Below are positions 38,004 through 47,830 of a DNA stretch of 64,000 nt, piece after piece. The position numbers and the translations under genes are program-made. Within the stretch, counting starts at the first letter, position 1, and each line of letters starts with the position of its first letter. Source of the DNA: Microbacterium natoriense (lineage in GTDB: Bacteria > Actinomycetota > Actinomycetes > Actinomycetales > Microbacteriaceae); NCBI RefSeq assembly GCF_030816295.1, contig NZ_JAUSXV010000001.1:496001-560000 (forward strand), read 5' to 3'. The notes below the pieces were generated by a model, which saw only the letters and a list, made by a program, of their open reading frames with translations, was not told the origin of the DNA and searched no databases.

Positions 38004-39530
38004 TCAGCCGAGCAGGAAACCGTCGAGCACGAGTTGGCGGATGCGGGGCTCGATGTCGGCCCACAGATCTGCCAGCGGCACCTCGAAGAGGTCGGCGAGG
38101 GCGGAGACGATCTGGACCACGGTCAGTTCGCCATCGCATGCGCCGACGAACGCGGCGAGCGCGGGGTCGACGGCGACCGTGCGGCCGAAACCGCCGCCCT
38201 GGCGCAGCTCGATCACGCTCGGGTCATCGTTGCCGGGCAGCAGATGCCGCGCCTCGGTGACATCGGCGGCCGTGATCAGGGTGTCGGGCAATCCGCCCTC
38301 GGCGATCAGATCGTGGGCGGCTAGCCCCTGACGCAGCGCTCCGCCGACGTTCGACACCGGCTGCGGCATCCGCTCCGTCCTCCGCAGCGGCGCACGAGTC
38401 GAGCCTGCACTCGACGACCGCGGACGCCGCAGCAGGACATAGCCGAATCCGACGGCCGTGACGCCGCGAACGGCGAAGTCGTCGAGCCACGCGGACAGCA
38501 GCGGCGTGAACGCGGCATCACGCGGAGTGGTGCCGCCGTCACGGATCCACAGCTCGGCGTATCCGAGGGGCGACAGCTCTTCGCGCTGGATCGCCCAGAG
38601 GTCGATGTCGTCGGGCACCCAGGATGCGAGGCGGTCGAGTCCGCGCTCGTCGTCGCGCGACTCCCAGTTGCCGAGCAGCTGAGCGATGCCGCCCGCGGTC
38701 AGATACGCCGCGACGCTGCGCACGAACTTCTCGACGAGCGCATCGCCGACCAGGCCGCCGTCGCGGTACTCGTACTCGGGCACGCCCTCAGCCCGTGGGG
38801 TGATCACGAACGGAGGGTTCGACACGATCAGATCGAACGCCTCGCCCTCGACCGGTTCGAACATGCTCCCCAGACGGAACTCGATGTTGCGCACCCCGTT
38901 GAGCAGCGCGTTCAGCTCGGCGAAGGCGAGCGCGCGAACAGAGATGTCGGTGGCGACGACCGATGCCGCGTGCCGCGCGACGAGGAGAGCCTGGATGCCG
39001 CATCCCGTGCCGAGATCGAGGGCGCGGTCGACCTCGATGGGCGTCACGATCTCAGCGAGCGTGCGTGAGGCGCCGCCGACACCGAGGACGTGGTCGGCCG
39101 GAAGCGGTCCGTCGAGGGCGACCTCGTCGAGATCGCTCGCGATCCACCACTCGCCGATGCCGTCTGCGTCGACGAACGACTGCGGTCGCAGCAGCGCAGT
39201 GGGACGCACGGAATCCCGGTCGGCGACGGCCAGACCCAGGCTCCCGAGCCCGTCGACTCCCACGTGCGCCAGAGCTGTCGCGACGGCTTCACGCGGCTGC
39301 GGCATGCCCAGGACGAACAACCGGCCCAACGTCGCGAGCACGCCGTCATCGCCGGTGATCGCACGGAGGATCGGCTCCCGCAGCCCCCGGGCGAGCGCGT
39401 CATCGGCCTCTTCGCCCCACAGGCGACGCAAGGGCTCGGAGCGGAAGTCGGCCGAATCGAGATCGGCCGCCAGAGCGGCGCACAACAGGGGGTCGGGCGT
39501 GGGGGGAGCACTGTCGGACACGGCCGTCAC
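38004..39530 (-). CDS. class I SAM-dependent methyltransferase, HemK-like catalytic core
   Basis: A 508-residue protein. Residues about 1-140 form an unfamiliar helical N-terminal domain. The core has motif I (ALDLGTGCGIQALLVARHA) and the substrate motif NPPFVI, as in N5-glutamine and N6-adenine methyltransferases. The C-terminal third is another helical domain that recurs in actinobacterial relatives. The target could be a release factor, ribosomal protein or nucleic acid; this cannot be told. The ATG at 39530 is divergent from the DUF6049 gene with 97 bases between. Confidence 0.85.
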   Translation of the reverse strand: MTAVSDSAPPTPDPLLCAALAADLDSADFRSEPLRRLWGEEADDALARGLREPILRAITGDDGVLATLGRLFVLGMPQPREAVATALAHVGVDGLGSLGLAVADRDSVRPTALLRPQSFVDADGIGEWWIASDLDEVALDGPLPADHVLGVGGASRTLAEIVTPIEVDRALDLGTGCGIQALLVARHAASVVATDISVRALAFAELNALLNGVRNIEFRLGSMFEPVEGEAFDLIVSNPPFVITPRAEGVPEYEYRDGGLVGDALVEKFVRSVAAYLTAGGIAQLLGNWESRDDERGLDRLASWVPDDIDLWAIQREELSPLGYAELWIRDGGTTPRDAAFTPLLSAWLDDFAVRGVTAVGFGYVLLRRPRSSSAGSTRAPLRRTERMPQPVSNVGGALRQGLAAHDLIAEGGLPDTLITAADVTEARHLLPGNDDPSVIELRQGGGFGRTVAVDPALAAFVGACDGELTVVQIVSALADLFEVPLADLWADIEPRIRQLVLDGFLLG

Positions 39531-39627
39531 TCTACGCGTCTTCAGGGATCTCTCCTACGCGCCCACCTAGAATCACAAGGTCAGCACTCACGATCAGCCC
39601 CTTCTCGGGCGTTCGAGGAAGACCCCC

Positions 39628-41823
39628 ATGACCGTGACCATCCCCGAGAACGGTTTCCGCGCGCGCCTCGCCTGCGGAACCGTCGCCTTCGCGATGGCAC
39701 TGGGCATCGGCGTCGTCGCCAGTCCCGTCGCACAGGCAGCGCAGAAGAGCGACTCCGAACCGCCCGTGCTCCATGTGTCCGCAGGATCGAACGGTGTCCT
39801 CTCCCCCGGGCTGTCGACGACGGCATCCGTCACCGTGCAGAACGACGCCGACACCTCGCTGTCTTCGGGCCGTGTGACGGTCTCGATCAACCGCACCCCG
39901 CTGGCGGGGGCCGACGCCGTCGGCTCCTGGCTCGACTCGGGCGAGGTTGCGGGTGAGTTCGACGTGATCGCCGAAGACAGCACCGAACCGGTGGATGCGG
40001 GGTCGTCCTCGACGACCAGCATCGGCATCTCTCAGGATCTCCTGGCGACTCTCACGCCCGGCGTCTACCCCGTGCGAGCCGCGTTGAGCGGCACCGACGG
40101 CGCGTCGGGCGAAGACGTCTCGACGACGAGCGTTCTGGTGATCTCGGCTGATCCGCACCCGCCCGTGACCGTGTTCGTGCCGATCACCGCGACCCCGGCA
40201 GACGGAGCCGCCCTTCTCGGCTCGGACGAGCTGACGGAGCTCACGGCGGCCGACGGCGACCTCACGGCGCAACTCGACGGCGTCAGCGGCACCTCGGCCG
40301 TGCTCGCGATCGACCCTGCGATCGTCGCCGCCATCCGCGTACTGGGTTCCGCCGCACCCACGACTGCGGTCGAATGGCTGACGCGCCTCGAGAACCTGCC
40401 GAACGAGCGGTTCGCGCTGCAGTTCGGCGACGCCGACGCCACGACCCAGGCGCAGGCCGATCTACCAGCCCTGCTGACGCCGACGACTCTCGCGCCCTTC
40501 CTCGACCCGGCGAACTTCGCCTCCGCTCCCCCCGCGTCTGCCCTCCCGACCCCGACAGGCACGCCGTCGCCGGCGGCCACCGACGGCCCGATGCTGCCGG
40601 ACGACGCGGCCCTGACGACGATCGAGGGTGCGGCCGAGGGAATCCTCTGGCCGCGGGCGGATGTCACCGCCGACGACCTCGCCGCATTCCGCACCTATCT
40701 CGCCGGGACGGCGACGACCATCCTGCCCTCGACCGCGCTCGACGGCGCGACGACCGGGCACGTGCTGGCCGGGGCAGAAGACGTGCTCGTGACGGATGCC
40801 GCGGCATCCGATGCCCTGTCAGAGGCGGCCGGAGAGTCCGACGCCGACGCCCGCGCGCAGTCTCTGGCCGCAGCCAACGCCTATCTGTTCCTCGCAGGGC
40901 AGACGACCTCGACACCCCTAGCGGTCGGGCTCGACCGCGACGAGAACCGCACGGCCGATGCGCTGCGCGAGGTCGTCACGACGACCGATTCGCCGGGTGT
41001 CGATCTCACCTCGCTGCGCTCCACGCCTGCGGCCCCCGCGTCGGTGGACGGGGAGATCGACGACGACCGGGGCGCCTCGCTGCAGCTGCTCCTCTCGGAG
41101 GAGCAGACACTCGGTCAGTTCTCCACGATTCTCGACGACCCGCAGGTGCTGTTGAGCCCCGAGCGCATCCGCATCATGCGGACGATCGCCGCCGGCCTCA
41201 GCTCCACGAGGTTCGACGAGGCTCTGGGCGACCACCGGCAGGCGACGCGTGACACGCTGGCCTCGGTCGACATCCCGCAGTCGAGCACGATCCAGCTGCT
41301 GTCGGCGAACGCCGACCTGCCGTTCGGTGTGCGCAACGATCTCCCGTGGCCCGTGAACGTCGTGCTCACCGTCTTGCCGAGCGATCCGCGCCTCGAGGTG
41401 GAGTCGGTCACCCGCGCGACGATCCCGGCCGGGACGACCACCAGGGTCAAGGTGCCCGTGTCGGCCAGGGTCGGCAGCGGAGAGCTCGACCTGCGCCTGT
41501 CTCTCACGAGTCCCACCGGAGTGCCCCTCGGCCAGTCGCAGACCGTACGTGTCTCGGTGCGCGCCGAGTGGGAGGGCATCGGCCTCGCCATCTTCGGCAG
41601 CCTGATCGTCATCCTGATCGTCCTCGGTGTCGTGCGCACGCTGCGACGGCGACGCAAGGGTGAGGATGTCGAGACGGCGGATGCTTCGTCGGCGGATGCC
41701 GCGTCGGTGGATGCCGCGGCGGTGAGGGCCCCGTCGACCGAAGTGGAGCCGACGGCCGTGGATGTCCCGTCGGACCCCACAGACCCCGCAGAGCCCGCAG
41801 ACCCCGCGAAGGATCCCCAGTGA
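39628..41823 (+). CDS. DUF6049 family secreted/membrane protein
   Basis: A 731-residue protein with an N-terminal signal peptide ending about SPVAQAAQ and a long extracytoplasmic region. Near the C-terminus is a membrane segment (GLAIFGSLIVILIVLGVV), followed by RTLRRRRKGED and an acidic, alanine-rich cytoplasmic tail. Its place directly before murJ is conserved in actinobacteria and suggests a cell-envelope function, but the biochemical role is not known. Its stop overlaps the GTG of murJ by four bases, so translation is coupled. Confidence 0.88.
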   Translation: MTVTIPENGFRARLACGTVAFAMALGIGVVASPVAQAAQKSDSEPPVLHVSAGSNGVLSPGLSTTASVTVQNDADTSLSSGRVTVSINRTPLAGADAVGSWLDSGEVAGEFDVIAEDSTEPVDAGSSSTTSIGISQDLLATLTPGVYPVRAALSGTDGASGEDVSTTSVLVISADPHPPVTVFVPITATPADGAALLGSDELTELTAADGDLTAQLDGVSGTSAVLAIDPAIVAAIRVLGSAAPTTAVEWLTRLENLPNERFALQFGDADATTQAQADLPALLTPTTLAPFLDPANFASAPPASALPTPTGTPSPAATDGPMLPDDAALTTIEGAAEGILWPRADVTADDLAAFRTYLAGTATTILPSTALDGATTGHVLAGAEDVLVTDAAASDALSEAAGESDADARAQSLAAANAYLFLAGQTTSTPLAVGLDRDENRTADALREVVTTTDSPGVDLTSLRSTPAAPASVDGEIDDDRGASLQLLLSEEQTLGQFSTILDDPQVLLSPERIRIMRTIAAGLSSTRFDEALGDHRQATRDTLASVDIPQSSTIQLLSANADLPFGVRNDLPWPVNVVLTVLPSDPRLEVESVTRATIPAGTTTRVKVPVSARVGSGELDLRLSLTSPTGVPLGQSQTVRVSVRAEWEGIGLAIFGSLIVILIVLGVVRTLRRRRKGEDVETADASSADAASVDAAAVRAPSTEVEPTAVDVPSDPTDPAEPADPAKDPQ

Positions 41824-43436
41824 GCAGTCTCGGCCGCGCCAGCGCCCTTCTGGGTGCCGGCACCCTCGTCTCGCGCGTCACGGGCCTCGTGCGGACGATC
41901 GTGCTGGTGGCGGCGATCGGAAGCATCAGCAAGGCAGGAGATGCCTTCGGTGTCGCGAACCAGCTTCCCAACAACGTCTTCACCATCATCCAGACCGGCA
42001 TCCTCACGGCCGTGATCATCCCTCAGATCGTCAAGGCAGGCGCGCACAAGGATGGAGGCCGGGCATACATCTCGAAGCTGTTCACTCTCGGCACCGTCGT
42101 GTTCCTCGCCGCGACAGCGGTCGCGATTCTTCTCGCACCGTGGTTGGTTTTCATTTACGCCAAGGGGTACTCGCCCGATCAGCTCGCGCTCGCGACGGCA
42201 TTCGCTTACTGGTGCCTGCCGCAGATCTTCTTTTACGGCCTCTACGCTCTGATCGGCGAAACACTCAACGCCAAACGAGTCTTCGGGCCGTACACCTGGG
42301 CTCCGATCGTCAACAACGTCGTCTCGATCATCGGATTCCTGATCTTCATCGCCATGTTCGGCAACGACCGCAACCTGGTCGAGATGTGGGATCCGACGAT
42401 GATCGCCGTGCTCGGCGGAACCGCCACCCTCGGGATCGCACTGCAGGCTGGCCTGCTGCTGTTCTCGTGGAGGCGCACCGGCCTGAGGCTGCGACCCGAC
42501 TTCCGCTGGCGCGGCGTGGGCCTTCGCCATGTCGGCACACTGGCCGGCTGGACATTCCTCATGGTGATCGCCGGTCAGCTCGCGGGGCTGGTGCAGAGCA
42601 CGATCGTGTCGGAGTCCACGGGCCATCCGTCGGTGTTCTTCATGCAGGCCGCCTGGCTTGTATTCATGCTTCCCTATTCGATCTTCGCGATCTCCATCGG
42701 AACCCCCTATTTCACTCAGATCGCCGAGCACGCCTCCGAAGGTCGTCACGATGACGTTCGCTCCGACGTCGCCCGATGCATCCGCATCATCTCGCTGTTC
42801 GTGGTCGGCTCGGGAATCGCGCTGGCCGTCGCCGCGGTTCCTGCAACCCGCATCTTCACGACGACGGCGGAGCAGGCCGTTCAGGCCGCACCAGTTCTGA
42901 TCTGCTATCTCGTCGGCCTTCTGCCGCTGGCTTTGCTCTTCATCGTGCAGCGCGCGTTCTACGCCTACGGAGACACCCGTACGCCCTTCTACTTCACACT
43001 CGTGCAGGTCGCATTGATCATCGGCCTCTCGGTCATCGCCGGAGCAGTCGCGCCGATCGAACAACTCGCCGCCGCTATCGCGCTCGGACAGTCGGTCGCT
43101 GGCATCGTGCAGACCATCGTCGCGATCTGGATCCTCCGCAACCGTCTCGGTGGACTCGAGCTTCCACAGACGCTTCTCTCCCTCGTGCGCTTCGCCATCG
43201 CGGCGGTTCCTGCTGGTCTCGCAGGGTGGGGCGTCTACAACCTTCTCGGTGCAGGTAGTGGCTGGATCGTCGGTCACAGCGGCTCCGACTTCCTCGACCG
43301 CATACTCGGCGCCGTCGGCACCGGCGTGATCGGTCTCGCATCCGTGATCGTCTACGTCGTCGTGCTGCTGATCCTGCGCGCTCCTGAGCTGTCGGCTGCC
43401 ACGCGCATGCTGCGCCGGTTCCTGCCCGGTCGCTGA
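41820..43436 (+). CDS. murJ: murein biosynthesis lipid II flippase MurJ
   Basis: A 538-residue integral membrane protein of the MATE/MOP fold with about 14 segments. Characteristic parts are RASALLGAGTLVSRVTGLVRT at the start, then ANQLPNNVFTIIQTG, FFYGLYALIGETLNAK and a C-terminal RAFYAYGDTRTPF segment. It moves lipid II outward across the membrane for peptidoglycan synthesis. It starts at GTG 41820, overlapping the DUF6049 stop. No kinase or nucleotide-binding extension is present, unlike the mycobacterial MviN homologues. Confidence 0.94.
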   Translation: MSSLGRASALLGAGTLVSRVTGLVRTIVLVAAIGSISKAGDAFGVANQLPNNVFTIIQTGILTAVIIPQIVKAGAHKDGGRAYISKLFTLGTVVFLAATAVAILLAPWLVFIYAKGYSPDQLALATAFAYWCLPQIFFYGLYALIGETLNAKRVFGPYTWAPIVNNVVSIIGFLIFIAMFGNDRNLVEMWDPTMIAVLGGTATLGIALQAGLLLFSWRRTGLRLRPDFRWRGVGLRHVGTLAGWTFLMVIAGQLAGLVQSTIVSESTGHPSVFFMQAAWLVFMLPYSIFAISIGTPYFTQIAEHASEGRHDDVRSDVARCIRIISLFVVGSGIALAVAAVPATRIFTTTAEQAVQAAPVLICYLVGLLPLALLFIVQRAFYAYGDTRTPFYFTLVQVALIIGLSVIAGAVAPIEQLAAAIALGQSVAGIVQTIVAIWILRNRLGGLELPQTLLSLVRFAIAAVPAGLAGWGVYNLLGAGSGWIVGHSGSDFLDRILGAVGTGVIGLASVIVYVVVLLILRAPELSAATRMLRRFLPGR

Positions 43437-43474
43437 GCCGACGGCATCCATCCCCCGAGTCCCTCTCAGGGCTC

Positions 43475-43506
43475 TCCCCGCGCCCCGGCAGTCCGAGGCG
43501 CGGGGA
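43475..43506. terminator. hairpin after murJ
   Basis: A perfect 10-bp stem, TCCCCGCGCC and GGCGCGGGGA, with a 12-base loop lies 38 bases after the murJ stop. It lacks a T-run, as is common in actinobacterial intrinsic terminators, and separates the murJ and trxB units. Confidence 0.6.
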
Positions 43507-43584
43507 TCTCCTGTGCAGGGAATGCCCCGCGGTTACCATTGGTTGAAGCAGCCGTACGCCCTTTTCGGGGAAGAGAGAGAGCAC

Positions 43585-44559
43585 ATGCGTCAGGTCATCA
43601 TCATCGGCTCGGGCCCAGCCGGGTTCACCGCCGCCATCTACGCGGCGCGCGCGAGCCTCAAGCCGCTGCTCATCGCGAGCTCGGTCGAGGTCGGCGGCGA
43701 GCTGATGAACACCACCGAGGTCGAGAACTACCCGGGCTTCCCGGAGGGGATCCAGGGCCCCGAACTCATGGCGAAGCTGCAGGAGCAGGCCGAGAAGTTC
43801 GGCACCGAAGTGCTCTACGACGACGTCACCTCGCTCGACCTGAACGGTCCCGTCAAGACCGTCTCGCTCGGCAGCGGCGCGGTGCACGAAACCCGCGCGC
43901 TGATCTATGCGACCGGCTCCGCCTACCGCAAGCTCGGCATCGAAGGCGAAGAGCGCCTCTCGGGCTACGGCGTCTCGTGGTGCGCCACCTGCGACGGCTT
44001 CTTCTTCCGGCAGAAGACGATCGCGGTCGTCGGCGGCGGTGACTCGGCGATGGAGGAGGCCACGTTCCTCACCCGCTTCGCAGACAAGGTCTACGTGATC
44101 CACCGCAAGGACTCCCTGCGCGCGTCGAAGATCATGCAGGAGCGCGCGTTCGCGAACGAGAAGATCGAGTTCGTGTGGAACAGCGAGGTCGCAGAGGTGC
44201 TCGGAGGCGACTCCGTCGCCGGAGTGCAACTGCGCAACACGGTCGACGGCACGCTCAGCGACCTTCCGCTCGACGGACTGTTCATCGCGATCGGCAACGA
44301 TCCCCGCACGCACCTGGTGCACGACAAGCTCGAGCTCACCGCCGAAGGAACCATCTGGGTCGACGGCCGCTCGTCGAAGACCTCGGTTCCCGGTGTGTTC
44401 GCAGCCGGCGACGTGATCGACCCGACCTACCGGCAGGCGATCACCGCCGCAGGCTCCGGCACCGTGGCTGCCGTCGACGCGGAGCACTTCCTCGCCGATT
44501 TCGATGACGCCTCGGTGGAGGTTCCCGCTGCCGAGGCCGCCGAAGTAATCGTCGCCTGA
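43585..44559 (+). CDS. trxB: thioredoxin-disulfide reductase
   Basis: A 324-residue FAD/NADPH enzyme that reduces thioredoxin. The FAD site is IIIGSGPAGFTAAIYAARAS, the redox-active pair lies in WCATCDGFFF, and the NADPH site in VVGGGDSAMEEATFL. The FAD-binding C-terminal motif FAAGDVIDPTYRQAITAAGSG is intact. I chose the ATG at 43585, before RQVIIIGSG; the frame upstream adds a non-conserved leader. It is followed by trxA after 68 bases, forming the thioredoxin system. Confidence 0.96.
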   Translation: MRQVIIIGSGPAGFTAAIYAARASLKPLLIASSVEVGGELMNTTEVENYPGFPEGIQGPELMAKLQEQAEKFGTEVLYDDVTSLDLNGPVKTVSLGSGAVHETRALIYATGSAYRKLGIEGEERLSGYGVSWCATCDGFFFRQKTIAVVGGGDSAMEEATFLTRFADKVYVIHRKDSLRASKIMQERAFANEKIEFVWNSEVAEVLGGDSVAGVQLRNTVDGTLSDLPLDGLFIAIGNDPRTHLVHDKLELTAEGTIWVDGRSSKTSVPGVFAAGDVIDPTYRQAITAAGSGTVAAVDAEHFLADFDDASVEVPAAEAAEVIVA

Positions 44560-44627
44560 GGCGTCGGGAACACTTTCCTCTCGCCCGTTGTTGTAGCGGA
44601 CGAAACTCGAATCAAGGAGAAACTCTG

Positions 44628-44951
44628 ATGAGTGCAAAGGCTACGAGCCAGGCGACCTGGGAGCAGGACGTGCTGCAGGCTGAAGGTCCCGTGCTGGTGG
44701 ACTTCTGGGCCGAGTGGTGCGGCCCGTGTCGCATGGTCTCGCCGGTTCTGGACGAGATCCAGTCCGACAACCCCGAGAAGATCACCGTTCTCAAGTTGAA
44801 CGTCGACGAGAACCCGCAGCTCGCGATGCAGTACCAGATCACGTCGATCCCGGCGATGAAGGTCTTCGTCGGCGGAGAGGTCAAGACGAGCATCATCGGC
44901 GCCAAGCCGAAGTTCGCCCTCGAGCAGGATCTCGCCGCCTACATCGGCTGA
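44628..44951 (+). CDS. trxA: thioredoxin
   Basis: A 107-residue thioredoxin with the standard VLVDFWAEWCGPCRMVSPVL active site and the cis-proline segment ITSIPAMKVF. It carries reducing equivalents from TrxB to cytoplasmic disulfides. AAGGAGA lies eight bases upstream of the ATG at 44628. Confidence 0.97.
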   Translation: MSAKATSQATWEQDVLQAEGPVLVDFWAEWCGPCRMVSPVLDEIQSDNPEKITVLKLNVDENPQLAMQYQITSIPAMKVFVGGEVKTSIIGAKPKFALEQDLAAYIG

Positions 44952-44967
44952 GTCCCCCTCAGACATC

Positions 44968-44997
44968 GGGCCGTCGTCTCTTCGGAGGCGGCGGCCC
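44968..44997. terminator. bidirectional terminator with UUCG tetraloop
   Basis: A 13-bp stem (GGGCCGTCGTCTC against GAGGCGGCGGCCC, two G-T pairs) closed by a TTCG loop separates convergent trxA and the gene ending at 45012. A very stable hairpin, it likely ends both transcripts. Confidence 0.75.
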
Positions 44998-45011
44998 TCT
45001 CTGCGTCCCCG

Positions 45012-45341
45012 TCAGGACGCGACGGTCGGATCCCAACGGCGATGGCGCTGCTTCTCATCGAGGAGCCCCCACACCGCGGGCGTCAGCTCGGGATACTCCA
45101 GCGCGATCTGACGCAGCACGCGGTAGTGCCTGGCCTCGTTCGGTCGCACCCCGTCGTTCGCGGCGATGTTGTCGGCCCGGAGGAGGTAGACGACGAGCTC
45201 GTCGACGCTCGGCAGCTCCTCCATGAACTCCCAGGGGTCCTCTCCCCCGAGCAGCCGCTCCTGGATGAGAACGGCGAGTTCGTCCGACGCCTCAGCACGC
45301 AGCACTTCGAGGCTGGCGCGGCGGGGAACGAACTCTGTCAT
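45012..45341 (-). CDS. conserved hypothetical protein
   Basis: A 109-residue soluble, acidic protein: RRASLEVLRAEASDELAVLIQ, then DPWEFMEELPSVDELVVYLLR and VLRQIALEYPELTPAVWGLL. Similar small proteins occur in related genomes without known function. It has no membrane segment or signal peptide. The start at 45341 is nine bases after the sugar transporter stop, so it may be co-transcribed with that gene. Confidence 0.7.
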   Translation of the reverse strand: MTEFVPRRASLEVLRAEASDELAVLIQERLLGGEDPWEFMEELPSVDELVVYLLRADNIAANDGVRPNEARHYRVLRQIALEYPELTPAVWGLLDEKQRHRRWDPTVAS

Positions 45342-45350
45342 ACCTCCAGC

Positions 45351-46799
45351 CTAAGCGCGTGCAGGGCGTGTGCGGCGCTCGACCTTCGCATCGTCGGTCA
45401 TCTCCTCGAGCTCCTTGCCCTTCGTCTCGGCGACCTTGAAGTACACGAAGAAGAACGACAGCAGGGCGAAGAACGCGTAGAAGCCGTAGGCGAAGGTCAG
45501 TCCGATCTCCGCGAAGGCGGGGAACGTCGTCGAGATGAAGAAGTTCGCCGCCCACTGCGCGGCCGCTGCGACAGCCAGGGCCCCCGCTCGGATGGAGTTC
45601 GGGAACATCTCGCCGAGCAGGACCCACACGAGCGGACCCCAGGTCGAGCCGAAGAAGACCACGAAGCCGTTCGCGCAGATGAGAGCGACCGTCGCCCACG
45701 GATCGGGAAGCGTGACCGAGCCGGCGGCGTCGAGGGTGCCGAACGAGAACGCGAGCGACATCAGGCCGAGCGTGACAGCCATCCCGATCGAGCCGACCAG
45801 GAGCATGATCCGGCGCCCCACGCGATCGACCAGGAGGATCGCCACGATGGTCACGACGATGTTGGTGACGGAAGTGATCACCGAGGTGAGCAGTGCACTC
45901 GACTCGTCGAACCCCACGGACTGCCACAGCGTGGTCGAGTAGTAGAAGATCACGTTGATGCCCACGAACTGCTGGAACACCGACAGCAGGATGCCGACCC
46001 AGACCACCGGTTTCAGGCCGAAGCGGCTGCCGCGAAGATCACGCAGCGACTCCTTGCGCTCGGTATCGATCGTGTCGGTGATCTCCTTGATCTTGCCCTT
46101 CACGTCGAGGGTTCCGGTGACCGTCGACAGCACCTCGGATGCCCGTTCGATCTCCCCCCTGCGAACCAGATACCGCGGGGACTCCGGCAGACGCAACGAC
46201 ATGATGCCGTAGACGAGGGCGGGAAGGGCTGCCGAGATGAACATCCAGCGCCAGGCGGTGAGGCCCCACAGCGGAGCTGCTGCCTCGCCAGCGATCCCGG
46301 CGAGCAACGCGTCGGTGAGCAGAGAGGCGAAGATTCCGGTGACGATCGCGAGCTGCTGCAGCGATCCCAGTCGCCCTCTGATCTTCGCCGGCGACACCTC
46401 GGCGATGTAGGCGGGCGCGATGACGGATGCGGCGCCGACTCCGAATCCGCCGATCACGCGCCAGATGATGAGGTCCACCACGCTGAACGCGAGCCCCGAC
46501 CCGATCGAGGAGATGAGGAACATCGCCGCCGCTACGACCATGACGGGGATGCGCCCGTACTTGTTCGAGATGGGCCCGGCGAACCACGCGCCGACTGCGC
46601 AGCCGATCAGTGCGGACGACACCGCGAACCCTTTCAGCCCGACGTTGAGGTCGAAGCCTGACACGTTCCCGGCCAGGGCGTCGACGGCGCCGTTGATGAT
46701 CGCGGTGTCGAATCCGAACAGGAATCCGCCGAGGGCTGCGGCGATGCTGACCGCGACCACTCGCCTCTGGAATCCGGCTGGGGTCTGAACCTTGGACAT
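45351..46799 (-). CDS. sugar porter family MFS transporter
   Basis: A 482-residue transporter with 12 membrane segments. Sugar-porter signatures include GGFLFGFDTAIINGAVDAL, GPISNKYGRIPVMV, PESPRYLVRRGEIERA, QQFVGINVIFYYS and the closing ETKGKELEEM. The product is likely a proton-linked importer of a hexose, pentose or inositol. The ATG at 46799 is preceded by GGGGG; the ATG at 46814 is less supported. It is an insertion between trxA and parB that is not part of the usual origin gene order. Confidence 0.9.
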   Translation of the reverse strand: MSKVQTPAGFQRRVVAVSIAAALGGFLFGFDTAIINGAVDALAGNVSGFDLNVGLKGFAVSSALIGCAVGAWFAGPISNKYGRIPVMVVAAAMFLISSIGSGLAFSVVDLIIWRVIGGFGVGAASVIAPAYIAEVSPAKIRGRLGSLQQLAIVTGIFASLLTDALLAGIAGEAAAPLWGLTAWRWMFISAALPALVYGIMSLRLPESPRYLVRRGEIERASEVLSTVTGTLDVKGKIKEITDTIDTERKESLRDLRGSRFGLKPVVWVGILLSVFQQFVGINVIFYYSTTLWQSVGFDESSALLTSVITSVTNIVVTIVAILLVDRVGRRIMLLVGSIGMAVTLGLMSLAFSFGTLDAAGSVTLPDPWATVALICANGFVVFFGSTWGPLVWVLLGEMFPNSIRAGALAVAAAAQWAANFFISTTFPAFAEIGLTFAYGFYAFFALLSFFFVYFKVAETKGKELEEMTDDAKVERRTRPARA

Positions 46800-46844
46800 G
46801 ACTTTCCCCCTCATCGTCGAAGATGACGCGAGTCTAGGCGAAAC

Positions 46845-46860
46845 GACCCGTCACCGGGTC
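46845..46860 (-). terminator. hairpin after parB
   Basis: A 6-bp stem (GACCCG, loop TCAC, CGGGTC) lies directly downstream of the parB stop and just ahead of the sugar transporter start. It is a weak candidate terminator for the parAB transcript. Confidence 0.4.
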
Positions 46861-46861
46861 C

Positions 46862-47830
46862 TCAGCTCCTGCCGTAGCCCTCTTCGCCGAGCTCATCTAG
46901 AATTCGATTCAGATCCTGGATCGACGAGAACTCGATCGTGACCTGGCCTTTCCTCGCACCGAGAGCGATCTTCACGCGGGTGTTGAGGCGGTCGCCGAGC
47001 TTGCCGGCCACCTCGTCGAGGTACGCGCGACGAGCGCCGGGCGTGGCCTTCGCAGTGCGGGTCGGAGACGTCGGCTCGGTCTTGGCGGCGACCTCGGTGG
47101 CGCGCACAGAAAGGTCTTCGTTGACGACCTTGTCGGCGAGACGCTGCATCGCCTCGGGATTGTCGAGGCTCAGAATGGCGCGGGCGTGGCCTGCGCTCAG
47201 AACACCGGCGGCCACACGCTGCTGTACGGGCACGGGCAGTTTGAGCAGACGGATGGTGTTGCTGATGCGAGGACGCGAGCGCCCGATACGCGTCGCAAGC
47301 TCCTCCTGCGTGATGCCGAAATCCTCGAGCAGCTGCTGGTATGCCGAGGCTTCTTCCAGAGGGTTCAGCTCGGAGCGATGCAGGTTCTCGAGCAGCGCGT
47401 CTCGCAGCAGGTCCTCATCGGCCGTGTCCCGCACGACGGCCGGAATCGACGCCAGACCGGCCTCGCGTGCGGCGCGCGTACGGCGCTCACCCATGATGAG
47501 CTCGTAGGCGCCGTCGCTGTTCTTGCGGACGACGACAGGCTGCATCACGCCGAACTCTCGGACGCTGTGCACGAGCTCGGCAAGGTGTTCAGCGTCGAAG
47601 TGCGTACGCGGCTGTCGCGGGTTCGGGACGATCTCATTCGGATCGATCTGAATCAGATGGATGCCGGGCACCGGCTCGAGTTCGGCCGCGGCATCCGCCT
47701 CGATCTGCTGCGCCTCCGCCAGCTTCTGGATCGATGCCCCTGGGAAGAACACGTCCACCGGGCGCTCGGCCTGATCTGCGGTGGGAATGAGGGCGCTGAT
47801 GCCCCGGCCCAACCCTGTGCGCTTCGCCAT
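46862..47830 (-). CDS. parB: chromosome-partitioning protein ParB
   Basis: A 322-residue CTP-dependent DNA clamp. KRTGLGRGISALIP is the conserved N-terminus that contacts ParA. The ParB/Srx catalytic region includes PNPRQPRTHFD and LIMGERRTRAAREAG. The helix-turn-helix that reads parS (about 170-200) includes ELATRIGRSRPRISNTIRLL. The C-terminal dimer domain ends ILDELGEEGYGRS. The ATG at 47830 has GGAG six bases upstream and overlaps the parA stop. It should bind the nine parS sites at 48734-51730. Confidence 0.96.
   Translation of the reverse strand: MAKRTGLGRGISALIPTADQAERPVDVFFPGASIQKLAEAQQIEADAAAELEPVPGIHLIQIDPNEIVPNPRQPRTHFDAEHLAELVHSVREFGVMQPVVVRKNSDGAYELIMGERRTRAAREAGLASIPAVVRDTADEDLLRDALLENLHRSELNPLEEASAYQQLLEDFGITQEELATRIGRSRPRISNTIRLLKLPVPVQQRVAAGVLSAGHARAILSLDNPEAMQRLADKVVNEDLSVRATEVAAKTEPTSPTRTAKATPGARRAYLDEVAGKLGDRLNTRVKIALGARKGQVTIEFSSIQDLNRILDELGEEGYGRS

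Noticed and set aside
36898..38139. Extended LLM oxidoreductase of 413 residues
   Set aside because: The extra 62 residues overlap the methyltransferase gene on the same strand in another frame; the ATG at 37953 gives the conserved start.
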